Positions 44,502 through 54,646 of a stretch of 64,000 nucleotides of DNA are shown here, in pieces. Within the stretch, counting starts at the first letter, position 1; each line of letters begins with the position of its first letter. The position numbers and the translations under genes are program-made. Source of the DNA: Cryptomeria japonica (taxonomy: Eukaryota; Streptophyta; Pinopsida; Cupressales; Cupressaceae); contig NC_081408.1 of NCBI RefSeq assembly GCF_030272615.1, forward strand, positions 60,224,114-60,288,113, given 5' to 3'. The notes below the pieces were generated by a model that made no database searches, was not told the DNA's origin, and worked only from the letters and a program-made list of their open reading frames with translations.

Positions 44502-44830
44502 CAATCAAATAAGGATCATTGAAGAACATCAACATAAGACAACATTCACAACAACTTGGGGCACCTTTTTCTATCAAGGCATGCCCTTTGGTATTTCAAC
44601 GTGCAATGACAACTATATTTCATGACCTGTTGTACAAAATAATGGAAGACTATGTAGATGATCTCCTAGGCAAGTAAAAAATAAGAGGTGAACACATTCT
44701 AGTCTTACAGAAAATCTTCAAGAGACTTGAGAAATATAAGTTGCGCCTAAATCCTAAGAAATGTGTCTTTGGAGTTATGTCAGGAAAACTACAAGGGTTT
44801 ATAGTCTCTCACAGAGGCATTGAGGTGCAC
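44502..44830 (+). pseudogene. rt: RT (C-terminal part) of element E
   Basis: Begins mid-domain right after LTR3 of element C: IEEHQHKTTFTTTWG, GMPFG, the active-site box DYVDDLLGK near 44650, LRLNPKKCVFGVMSG, GFIVSHRGIEV. YVDD is intact. The N-terminal half of RT must lie left of the window if C inserted here. There is a frame change near 44595 and a stop at 44678. It is diverged from element C's RT, so it belongs to a different Tat-like family. Confidence 0.85.
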
Positions 44831-45440
44831 TCAAACAAAAATGAAGCCTCCAAGGGAAACTCCCATCTATCCACAAATTCATTGCATGGTTGGTAAATGT
44901 CACCTATTTGCACATCTCCTACATAAAGATATCGTATTCAAATGGGATTTTCTTTATCAAAAGACCTTTAATAAGTTAAAAGAATACCTAGCCTCCCCTC
45001 TAGTATTGATGCCACCAATCCTAGGACAACCCATTCTTTTATACATATCAGTAACTATAGTGGCATTAGGGGCATTACTAGCACAAACAGATGACAAAGG
45101 TAAAGAACATGCAATTTAGTACATCAACTGCAGTCTTGCAAGGTATGAGCTCAATTATACCCCCATGGAAAAATCTTGCCTTGCATTAGTCTTTAGCACA
45201 CATAAACTATGACACCATATGCTCAATAACAAGACAAAGTTGATAGCAAATATTGACCCTCTCAAGTATTTGTTATCCAATGCAACACCCACTAGATGTA
45301 CAGCTAAATGGATCATGTTGTTGAATGAATTTGACATTGAGTATGTAGATCAGAAATCCATCAAAGAACAAGTCATAGCAGATCAAATGCTGATGCCCCC
45401 TTACAAGCTGATCACCCCCTTATCACAAAATTGCCCGATG
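44831..45440 (+). pseudogene. rnh: RNase H 1 and connection of element E
   Basis: In the frame open at 44820-45119: FKWDFLYQKTFNKLKEYL, QPILLYISVTIVALGALLAQTDDKGKE; then YELNYTPMEKSCLALVF, PLKYLLSNATPTRCTAKWIM, FDIEYVDQKS, IADQ. The order equals that of element C. The frame is shifted relative to the RT box and broken by stops at 45117 and near 45211. Confidence 0.85.
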
Positions 45441-45870
45441 ATTCCATTATGGCAGTCGCCACATGTTCAAAATGGTAGTTGTATTTTGATGGCTCCTATA
45501 TACAAAATGGAGTGGGGACAAGTATCTCACTCGTAACACCTCCAGGGGACTGCATCCTGAAGTCATACAAGATAGCATTCACATGTACCAATAACATAGC
45601 GGAGTATGGAGCATTGATCACTAGGCTTCATCTGGCTATTCATTGGAAGATAATGGAATTACAGGTTTATGGTGATTCTCAACTTGTCATAAAATAAGTA
45701 AATGATGAATATTAGACAAAGGACGACAAGTTACTTCCTCATCACAACATGGTTGAGGATCTCAAGAAACACTTCACTCTCATTCAATTTGATCAGATCC
45801 CTAGGACAAATAATAGAGGCATCAATGTCATGGCTACAATTGGTAGAGAAACTCCTAATTCCAGCATATG
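45441..45870 (+). pseudogene. arnh: Second (archaeal-type) RNase H of element E
   Basis: YFDGSYIQNGVGTSI (about 45481), NNIAEYGALITRL (about 45590) and LQVYGDSQLVIK (about 45660) keep the D, E and D of the active site, the only copy in the window in which all three are visible. TAA at 45695 and later stops break the end of the domain. Confidence 0.85.
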
Positions 45871-45904
45871 ATATCCCCGAATCTGAAATGGTGTGTGTCC
45901 TCAT

Positions 45905-46650
45905 TGGTTCTGACTCCCCTTTGTATCAAGAAACCTTTACCTACATTTGAGACAACATCATTCCCCCACACCTCACTAAAACCAAACAACAAACCTTCAT
46001 CCGTCGATTCGCTCAATACACTATCCTTGGTGACACCCTCTTTCAAAGGCATTTTGATGGATCCCTCCTAAGGTGTTTAGACAAATAGGAGGTTGAATGG
46101 GCACTATGCGAAGTGCTTGAAGGTATCTGTGGAGTACACTCAAGTGGCCTCATATTGGCTAAGAAGATTTTGCACACAGGATACTATTGGCCTACAACAG
46201 AAGAAGATGACATATCACTATGCGAAGAAATGTATCCCCTATCAAAAGCATGGTGACAAAATGCATGCACCTTCTTAGGATCTGCAGTCGTTAATCACAC
46301 CATGACCCTTCTCACAGTGGAGTCTTGATCTCATAGGGAAAATCCACCCCGCCTCATCCAATGAACATAAGCTCATAATCATTGCTACAAAATACTTCAT
46401 TAAGTGGGTGGAAGCCATACCCCTCACTTTCACAGTTGGCAAACAGATTTCCAAATTCATCCTGAATTATCTCATTTGTCACTATGGAATCCATAAGGTA
46501 ATTGTTACAGATAACAAAAGACCTTTTAAAACCAGAATGTTAAGGAATTATGCCAGAGGTTTTCCATCCAATGCCGCTTTTCCACTATATATTACCCACA
46601 AGTTAACGACCAACCTGAGGCTTCGAATAAAACCCTTATCAAAATCCTAA
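45905..46650 (+). pseudogene. int: Integrase of element E (heavily decayed)
   Basis: FIRRFAQYTILGDTLF, GICGVHSSGLILAKK and GYYWPT mark the N-terminal part; one zinc-binding His and one Cys (KKCIPYQKHGD) are replaced. The core EAIPLTFTVGKQISKFILNYL...VTDNKRPF follows at 46408-46545 in a different frame. After about 46650 no clear integrase residues remain. Confidence 0.8.
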
Positions 46651-48003
46651 AGAAAATAGTTAATGAAGTTGGTCATGATTGGCACTTCGTCATCATCCAA
46701 ACACCCATCCACATGAGTCCAATCAAGTCTTCGCCGTCAATTACATATCTGCATTCAAGTGTGCATATCATCAGCTCTATTGCCTAGTCAGTCCTATCAG
46801 TCAACCTTGCCTATTGGGATGCATCCTTCCCATGTCCGACATTATCACCCTAGTCCTAGTCTTAAACCTGGAAAGAGATGTCAATTGGTCTTGTGCATTT
46901 TCTTTGCATGATTTAGTCAATTGCTTTGATTTGCATCTTTTTGTCCTACGACTACTCCTATCTATAGTTGCAAGGATCATTCTATATCCCGGTACATTTT
47001 TGGTGGGTGTACACTGGGGCATGTTTTTATGGTATTTTGTGTTTGACGGTCTCTCTTGTGTGAACTTACAATCCCGTATCTACATCATCATGGTGTTTAT
47101 GTGATGCATGCAAGAGATACCTATTGTTTGAGAGTCTAGTCCATGCCTTAGATCCTCACAATATCCTAATTCCTATAATTAGTGATGTAGATTATCCCGG
47201 TCAATATTAAAACTAGGTTTTCTCTCCACTTATACACAACAAAAATCCCCCTCCACTCCATTCACTTCATTTTGCTTGTTATCCCGTCACTCCTTTTCCT
47301 TTTGGAGACCACAATTTATTCACTTCTCCCTATTCTTCTGTCTAGTTCTATAACATCGTATTATGGTTGGCACATTACAAAAACTATCTGATTATCATTA
47401 TCTATACATTTAGTTAGTTTCATAGTCATTTTAGGCACATTTTACCATATTACGATTATCGATTCATTTTTTTTCATCATTATTATTTTTTTGTTATTTC
47501 ACTCCCATTATCATTTTCATGCAAATCCATATTTGCACGTTTTTGTCATTATCATTTATTTATAGACTCATTTTCATTATTATTATACCATTATTGCATT
47601 TCGCATTGCCATTTAGAGGCATTTTGTAATTGCATTCATTCACAATTTAATAAGTCAGACTCATTATAAATCCATTTTTCATTACATTACATCTTTCATT
47701 TTAGGTCCATTTGTTACATTTGTTTAGTTTCATACATAAATGCATTCACTATATATTTACACATTACATTCATTTGGGATATTTCATATTTCATCACATC
47801 CATCAAATCATATGTACAAAAATATCAAACCATGTGCATCACATCCATATAGCATAATCATCACATCATAAACATATATCATAGGATAAATATAATCACA
47901 ACATGATAGGTAAAAATCGCATATCATATAGGCATACATCGCATACACACATCCTACATCCACAAGCATGTTAGAACATCATATAACATTAATATGCATA
48001 CAT
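46651..48003. other. Non-coding 3' internal region of element E, left of element B
   Basis: A 141-codon frame at 46679-47104 has no recognisable motif and I do not call it a gene. 47370-47990 is low in complexity (cattatcattt, catcatatc repeats), as is the continuation right of element B (55796-56040). Confidence 0.55.
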
Positions 48004-49155
48004 TGTTGGCATTCTTGATGTTCATGTTGTGATTGTCATTGATGGACACACACTTGCATTAAGATCCTCTTTATATGTATGAGTTAGAGCACAATCGGTA
48101 TTTGTTCCAACCGGTATGTTGTAGGTATGTTGTATTATAGTCTTTAGACTATTGATGTTTTGCAGAATGTGTTTACCGGTCTAAAGCGGCATGTTGACCC
48201 CAAGCAGTTCATGGATACCAAGCAGTACGAGGGATTAAAGTGGCATAACACATTTCTACCAGTCTTCATTTTTGATAAACCGGCAACCAATATTTTGTAT
48301 GAACCAATAATACTCTGTGATGAGTTACCAACCGACATTTTGTGATGAGTTACCAATCCACCGATTGTTTGATGGTGTTGACACTCTAGCAAAGCTTTTT
48401 GTGACGTACTACCTAGTATGCCCAGGTTCATTGGACCTAGGAAATTGTAATGCAATCCCATTGGACCGACATGAAATCAGTTTCCTTTATAAGGACATCA
48501 TGTCTAGGGTTTTAGGTTGTTGTTATTGTTGTTGTGATAGTCTATGTTGCGAATAGGGTTTAAGGAGGTTGAGGAGTTGGAGAGAATATGAATGTGTAGA
48601 AGATTGAAGTAATGCAGGAGTGCATTAAGAACAAGCTATCAAGGATCTAATCAAGCAGTTTGTGCTATTAGATAGATCAAACACTTGTTGATTACTCACA
48701 TCTTTGACAAGTCTGTAGCCCTTAACCGGGTAGGCCCAAAAGCCTTTTGTAAAATCCTCTAACAAGGTGGTTCACCTCCGTGAATCTAAAATCCTCTAGC
48801 AAGGTAGTCCTTGATCGGACTTATCTCCTAACAGAGATTGAGATTCCTAACAGGATCTGTTCTGGTGAAGAACATTGTAAGACCTTAACCAGTCTGGTTT
48901 CTATTCTGCAGATAGTGACTTGTGAGCTCCATCTCACCGTGGTTTTTCCCATTTGGGTTTTCACATCAAATATCTTGTGTTATGGTTGTATTGCTTTTGT
49001 GGGTGAATGCTTTATTTGCATTTTGGTTTGCATGTGTGAGAACCGGTCTGTCTGTTAAACTATTTTACCAGTTTATCTTTAGACTGTTTAAGTGTTTAAG
49101 TGCAGTGTTTTTTGGTATACTAATTCACCCCCCCCCCCTCTCTTAGTATTCATCA
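48004..49155 (+). repeat. 5' LTR of element B
   Basis: TG...CA ends, TATA-like tttataagg at about 48487-48495, C-rich signature aattcaccccccccccctctcttagta near the end. Followed by the primer site. Confidence 0.93.
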
Positions 49156-49170
49156 ATTGGTATCAGAGCC
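49156..49170 (+). promoter_or_regulatory. Primer-binding site of element B (initiator Met-tRNA)
   Basis: attGGTATCAGAGCC directly after the LTR, the same tRNA as element A. Confidence 0.93.
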
Positions 49171-49205
49171 TACCTTTCTATAAGTTTAACCACTTGGAAA
49201 GAGAT

Positions 49206-50483
49206 ATGGGGGAATACACCTTGAGGGAACTTACTCAACGGCTCACTCAGTCTGAGCAAGCCTATGATGATCTTATGGTCAAATACAAGGCATCTCAAGC
49301 AAAAAGGAGAGAACATGCAGAAAAGCTGATGGAGCTATTTGAAAATAGTTCTGCAGATGAAGCAAACATGGAAGCCCTAATTGCAGAAGTAAATAAGTTG
49401 AATGAATCAAACTCCAACCTAAGAAAGGAGTTGGAAGGACTGACTATCTGGATGTGTCAAGAGCTTGAGAATTGGAGGAAAGCTGAAGATCTAGTGAAAG
49501 AAAGAGATCATGAGATCTCCAAGTTGAAACAAGAGATCAGTGCCCTAACTGCTCAACTCCATGCTAGCAAAGTGGAAAAGGATGACATGCAAGGTGAACT
49601 AAACAATGCCATCTCTGAGAATGAAAACTTGATGGAAACAAATGCTGCTATTTCCAAAGAACTCTCTGAGTCAAAGGAAGTACTTGTTAAGTTCAACAAG
49701 AGCACTGTCAAGCTAGAGAAAAAGGTTGAATCTGCCAAACTGGACAAGAATACGGATGGACTTGGCTATACCAGTCATGAGGAAGGTGAGACCTCTAGTA
49801 CAAATGTTGGAGCATCAAAGAAACAACCAGCATCAAAGAATAAAGGTAAGCAAAAGTTTAAACCTATTTGCTTTAACTGTCTTAAAGAAGGACATACTGC
49901 AAATGTGTGTAGGAGTAAGGCTTACAACAATTTTCCTTATTTTCTAAATGATAAACCTAGATCCTATAGATTTGATGGTAACTGTTATGCATGCAACAAG
50001 TATGGGCATAGAGAATTTGAATGCAGGTCTGTTATGAACAACACTAGAAGATATCCTCAGAGGACGCAAGGAGCTGGTCCTGAACCTTTTGTGAACCAGA
50101 ATCACAACCAGTTTAATGCCTTCAATCATCAGCCAAGAAGCGGTGGGTATCAACCAGCAATCAGATGGAGAGTAAACTATATGGTATGTCATGGTCATGG
50201 TCACACTGCTGCAACATGTAGAAGGGAGAATGGAAACATGAACAATGGACCTTGGAGAGCACCTAGATTGGTTTGCTATCATTGCAACAAATCGGGTCAC
50301 ATTGCAAGATTTAGCAGAAGCAGAAAGAGTATATCTGATGATATATCGGTCACTCCGGAAGGAGGAATTGATGTTGAAATAGTTCAAGCAGACATGAACA
50401 AAACTTGGAAGAGGAAACCAGTAATTTTGGAAGAGGAACCGGTTTCTACACCTAGTGTGGAAATATCGAAACCGACAAACTAA
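49206..50483 (+). CDS. gag: Gag of element B: coiled coil plus four zinc knuckles, open
   Basis: 425 codons from the ATG at 49206 (MGEYTLRELTQRL), 36 bp after the primer site; the frame is also open upstream into the LTR, but that part has no conservation to support it. Residues about 5-185 are E/K/L-rich with heptads (KLNESNSNLRKELEGL, ISKLKQEISALTAQL), a strong coiled coil. Knuckles begin near residues 222 (CFNCLKEGHTANVC, complete), 260 (CYACNKYGHREFEC, complete), about 325 (first Cys lost) and 357 (CYHCNKSGHIARFS, last Cys lost). It would assemble particles and bind RNA. It is the only full-length open Gag in the window, and may still be translatable if transcribed. Confidence 0.88.
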   Translation: MGEYTLRELTQRLTQSEQAYDDLMVKYKASQAKRREHAEKLMELFENSSADEANMEALIAEVNKLNESNSNLRKELEGLTIWMCQELENWRKAEDLVKERDHEISKLKQEISALTAQLHASKVEKDDMQGELNNAISENENLMETNAAISKELSESKEVLVKFNKSTVKLEKKVESAKLDKNTDGLGYTSHEEGETSSTNVGASKKQPASKNKGKQKFKPICFNCLKEGHTANVCRSKAYNNFPYFLNDKPRSYRFDGNCYACNKYGHREFECRSVMNNTRRYPQRTQGAGPEPFVNQNHNQFNAFNHQPRSGGYQPAIRWRVNYMVCHGHGHTAATCRRENGNMNNGPWRAPRLVCYHCNKSGHIARFSRSRKSISDDISVTPEGGIDVEIVQADMNKTWKRKPVILEEEPVSTPSVEISKPTN

Positions 50484-50932
50484 GCTTCAAAAGGCTTAGG
50501 GGGAGCAAACGATAATATGTTTTCGAACCCCTGGTTTATACCAGCAAAAGACCTTAACTGGTATATGATACTTGTCGCTTGGTAGAAGACCGGAAACGGT
50601 ACAAAGGCAAATTAGGGTTTATGCCATAATGGAGGAGCATTAATGACGGTAGGTGAGGACTATGTTTGAAAGCATTTTTGAAATCATTTCTCACTATCAG
50701 TTTTTGAGCAAAGAAGAGTTTTCAAAGAGCAGAGCGACGAAAAGGCGATTTGAGCAGAGATTTGGAGAAATTGAGAAACCTCGTAGGAGATTCAAATTCA
50801 AATAGCAAACGGTCAAGTGGAGAACACAAAGCGGTGATTCAGCTACCGACGAAGTGAGGAGTGAAGGAGAATCGAAAAGCCCTAAATTCACGTGTTTTAA
50901 AAGGTATTTCTTGAGTTCTTAAAATTTCTACA
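50484..50932 (+). other. Spacer between Gag and ORF2 of element B, with an internal polypurine block
   Basis: ttagggggagca at 50496-50507 follows the Gag stop closely and equals the block at 54545-54556 near the 3' LTR. The rest has no gene. Corresponds to 22162-22702 of element A. Confidence 0.6.
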
Positions 50933-53900
50933 ATGGCTTCCGCATCTCATACCAGTTCTAGTGCATCTATTGAGTCTGAAAGTTTTATTCAATGGAAGTC
51001 AAAGTATAATGCCCTATCACAAGTTCTGGCTGGAGTGATAGTAGAAGAGGGAATCTCAAATTATATAAATTGTAAACTCAAAGACCTAGGGTCTCTAGCT
51101 ATCCATACCTAGCTCGGTTTGTTTTGTGGATAAGATAAGATGATCAAACTAGAGTATAGTATTCTGGAGAAGAAGAAACTCCACAATGTTGTTTACTTCC
51201 TGGAGGATTTCACAGAAGATCATATAAGGATTATTCTACGCAGGGTCCATGGTGACAAGATTTACCTAGAGAGAACGCATGATATTACGCCATAGGCAAT
51301 TCATGTTGTCATCAGTTTCTGTAATACAGGGGATGTGCCAGCCCTAAGGACAGTTAGCAAAACTGAGATGTCCAAGCTCATTGGTTCAATGAGTGACTCA
51401 CATGGCATGACTGTAAATTCAATCAAGGATGATCTAGTTAAGTATGCCTACATGGTGATAGGCTACCAGACGTTCTCAGCTAGCAGAATCAACTTTGTAT
51501 CTGCTGCAGCGGTAAATGCCGCTTACCAGATGATAAAGGAGGATGCATCATTTGATCTATGCACCAGTATGTAGAGGCAACTCCTATTGAACCTGAAATC
51601 AATCAAACAAGATAATGCACTGAGGTTCAAGTTTGTAAAACTATTGGTTGGGTTGTTCTTTTACTTTCAAGGATACTTCCCAGGAGGGGGAGACATTCAG
51701 TGGTCTGCGGACCAACCGATTACCAAACAGATAAAGGAAAGTTTGCAAGTAGTGGGAACCGGTTATCCTAAAGTTCTAAACAAGTATTTTGATGAGTTCA
51801 GATGAAAAATGAGCCAAAGGAGGAGGATCTCAGGTGATATCATCAAGAAATATGAAGATGACATCTGTTTCACCATCCAAGTAGACAAATGCATAATGGA
51901 GGTTGTTGAGCCTAGAATGGAAGAAGTGGAGCCAATGGACTATGAGGTGATGTACGACATGCTGGAAGGGTATGCCTCTACCCTTATTGTCTCACTGCTT
52001 GATCCTAAGGCAAAGAGAACCGGCACCTACCTAGAGAGGATAGCACCGGTTGAGGAACCACCAGTAGTGAGAGAAAGGACCAGCAAAGAAGAAGGCAAAG
52101 GTAGTGCCTGCAGCATCCGCACCAGTTACTACTGCAAATCCCAAAGTAACCAAGCGATCACCAGCTAAGAAGAAACTAGAAGCTACACCGGCTAAAGTGT
52201 TCCAGAGAAAGAAGAAGACAAGGAACACCTCTCCAAACGCAGAGGAAACTTTGTCTGAGGAAAAACCAAAGAAGACTCGTCAAGCAAAGAAGAAGACCAA
52301 GAATGAACCGGCATCATCAGCACCGGTAAATATAGATATCTCCTCCTACAAACCTTTGACACATTGTCAAAGAACTATCAAAAACATTAGGAGAAAAGTA
52401 TTGAATGATTTAACTGATTATTTTGATGACTTTAATGATGATAAAAAGGAGGCAGTGGAAAAAGAAATAATTCAATATTTATGTATTAATGACCGATCCC
52501 CTTCAGAAATTAGATCTAAAACACCGGATTCTTTGTATAAGTCCTTAGACAATAAATGGCGCATTGCCACAGAGAGGGAATAGGAAATGAGAGAAAAAGT
52601 CTTTGCTAAACACTTTCCTAATATATCAAATTCTGAACTGTTCGATGTAATGAACAAATACAAAGGTCTTTTCTTCATGAGAAGAAGAAGACTCATGTTA
52701 ATAGAAGGAAAAGGTAAGGAAGTGCTCAAGGATACACACATCGTGCCTTAGACGCTCTGAAGATCCATCGATTGGCTGAAGCCAACTGGCAAGATGAGAA
52801 AGAACTGGCTATATTCAAACTAGATGAAGCATTTGATGATGAAGGAAATCCGATTGATGAACCGGTCGACACTATTGATGTCGATGCCCTAGACGGAGAA
52901 GATGTTACCCAGGAGATACCATCTGAGGCAACAGGTCAAGAGCAATAGGCTAAACAAGAGAAGAAAGATGAGGATAGACAAGAAGCGGCAAAGAAAGAGG
53001 CTGAGCAGAGGAAAAAGGAAGAAGAAGAGAAGAGGAAGAAGGATGAAGAAGAAAAATGGAAAAAGGAAGAAGAAGAGAAGAGGAAAAAGGATGAAGAGAA
53101 ATAGAAGAAGGAAGAAGAGAAAAAGAAGAAAGATGAAGAGGAGAAGAAGAAGAAAGATGAAGAGGAGAAGAAGAAGAAAGATGAAGAGGAGAAGAAGAAG
53201 AAGGATGAAGAGGAGAAAAAGAAGCAAGAAGATGAAAAGAAAAGGAAAGAAGAGGAGGATAAGGAACATGAGAAAAAGAAGAAAGCAGAGAGGAAGAAGA
53301 AGGAAAAAGAAGATAAGGAACAGGAAAAGAAGAAGGAATTAGAAAAGCAAAAGGCTGAGGAGGACAAGGAAGCAGAGAAGAGGAGAGAAGCGAAGAAGAA
53401 GAAAGCAGAAGAGGACAAGGCAGGAGAAGTGGCGAAGAGCACTCATATGGAGACTCCGAAGGCAACCGAGAGTCAAGCCAAACCAGCTAACCTCTCCAGT
53501 CCTATAGATCTCTAGTCTGCAAGTGAATCGGAGCTAATGCAAAGCATCAAGGTTGCTCAAGAGTGCCTTGAAATCATTCGAAGGAAGAAGGAGCATGATA
53601 TAATTCAAGCGGCTGTGGACACACTTATCAGTTTGATACCCGGTACAAATCTTCCCAACACTGAATCATCACTAGCAAAGCTTAAGCTACTATGCACAGT
53701 AGTGGATGATCAGGTGCAGAGCCTGGAAGAAGCAGTTGAGGCAAGTGTCAAGAAAGAGCATCAAAAAGCTCTTAACATTGCTCTAGTAAAGAAGTTGAAT
53801 GAGCTTCGGTCTGAACTGCAGAAAGACCAAAAGGATATAAGGGACGCTTTAAATGAGGGAAATCTGCTACTTAGAAAAATCTGTCAACCCCATCTGTTCT

Positions 53901-54298
53901 ATGATGATGTGCTAGCTCAGAAGCAAAAGCTTCAAATAGACTTACAGTCTTACCTAAGCACATTCAAGCCACCTTATGATTCCTTTGCAACTTATGGGCA
54001 AATTGTTCACCGGTTTCATATCCAGTCAGCCAAAATGGAGCAAGAGATTAGCACACGGTCTAGAGATTTGCAGGAGCTACAACTGGTTTTACTTCCACGT
54101 CTGCAAATTCTTCAGAAGTGTTATCGGAACCTGGATGCCTTGACAGTTACACAAGAGATGAGCACAGTTGATGCCATGGAAGAACAGGTCTCCCAGATGC
54201 AAACCGAGAAAGAAGTGGCCACCTCCCTACTTGAGTCCTGGTCTCTATCAATGAAGCAATTCTTACAGGACTATAAATCTATTTTTGACAAGTACTAG
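50933..54298 (+). pseudogene. ORF2 of element B, homologue of element A ORF2
   Basis: Starts at ATG 50933 (MASASHTSSSASIESESF) and ends DYKSIFDKY with TAG 54296-54298, about 1,120 codons. Blocks shared with A: RRVHGDKIYLE...AIHVVI; VIGYQTF...AAAVNAAYQMIKED and LFFYFQGYFPG; KKYEDDICFTI...VVEPR...PMDYEVMYDM; DSLYKSLDNKWRIA; and the C-terminal coiled-coil part LLPRLQILQK...TQEMST. Between 52970 and 53430 it has a K/E-rich segment absent from A. In-frame stops (near 51109, 51131, 51293, 51572, 51803, 52581, 52946, 53102, 53513) and two compensating frameshifts (near 52090 and 52745) break it. Function unknown; no enzyme motif found. Confidence 0.83.
52970..53430 (+). repeat. K/E-rich coding repeat, probable single alpha helix
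   Basis: In the ORF2 frame this encodes repeats of DEEEKKKK and EEEEKRKK, about 150 residues almost wholly of E, K, D and R with alternating runs of acidic and basic residues. Such ER/K stretches form single stable helices. The DNA is a purine-only gaagaagaR array, and the long frames on other strands and frames here (S/F-rich, R/K-rich) are shadows of it. One in-frame TAG at 53102. Confidence 0.8.
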
Positions 54299-54544
54299 TC
54301 CTTGTTATCATAAACTTTTATTATTTTTATATATCAAATGGAAACAGGGTTGTTTAGCAGTACTTTGTCATTGTTGGCAAAGAGGGACAAGTATTCTATT
54401 TTGGAGAAGTATAGGGGAGAAGTATCTAGTATTTAGAATTTTGCTATATGCTTTGATATATGCTATCTTCTCTGATATCTCAATGTTTATGCTATGTATG
54501 CAAAATTTCTATACATTGTATTGATTAAGGGATAGTGTATATGC

Positions 54545-54646
54545 TTAGGGGGAGCAATTTTGCTAATGGCATGTTTTTGTTGTAAAACACTTAGATGTCA
54601 AAATTTTATTTTCCTAAGTGTTGCCATTAATGCCAAAGGGGGAGAT
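54545..54646 (+). promoter_or_regulatory. Polypurine tracts at the 3' end of element B
   Basis: ttagggggagca at 54545-54556 and aaagggggaga at 54635-54645 next to TGTTGCC. The form AAAGGGGGAGATTGTTG at the LTR border is typical of Sirevirus/Copia elements of plants. Confidence 0.85.

Noticed and set aside
46679-47104. 141-codon frame after element E integrase
   Set aside because: No motif and no counterpart in C or D; it begins within decayed integrase sequence in a wrong frame.
48160-49146. Several short frames in the B LTRs (also 54787-55831)
   Set aside because: They recur only because the LTR recurs; no motif, and they overlap promoter and U5 sequence.
52970-53430. Element B K/E-rich segment as a nuclear localisation or histone-like domain
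   Set aside because: Acidic and basic residues alternate in short runs, which fits a single alpha helix better than a basic domain.
52889-53465. Three long frames on other frames and the minus strand (126-171 codons, F/L/S-rich and R/K-rich)
   Set aside because: They are shadows of the gaagaaga-type repeat that codes for the K/E helix in element B ORF2.
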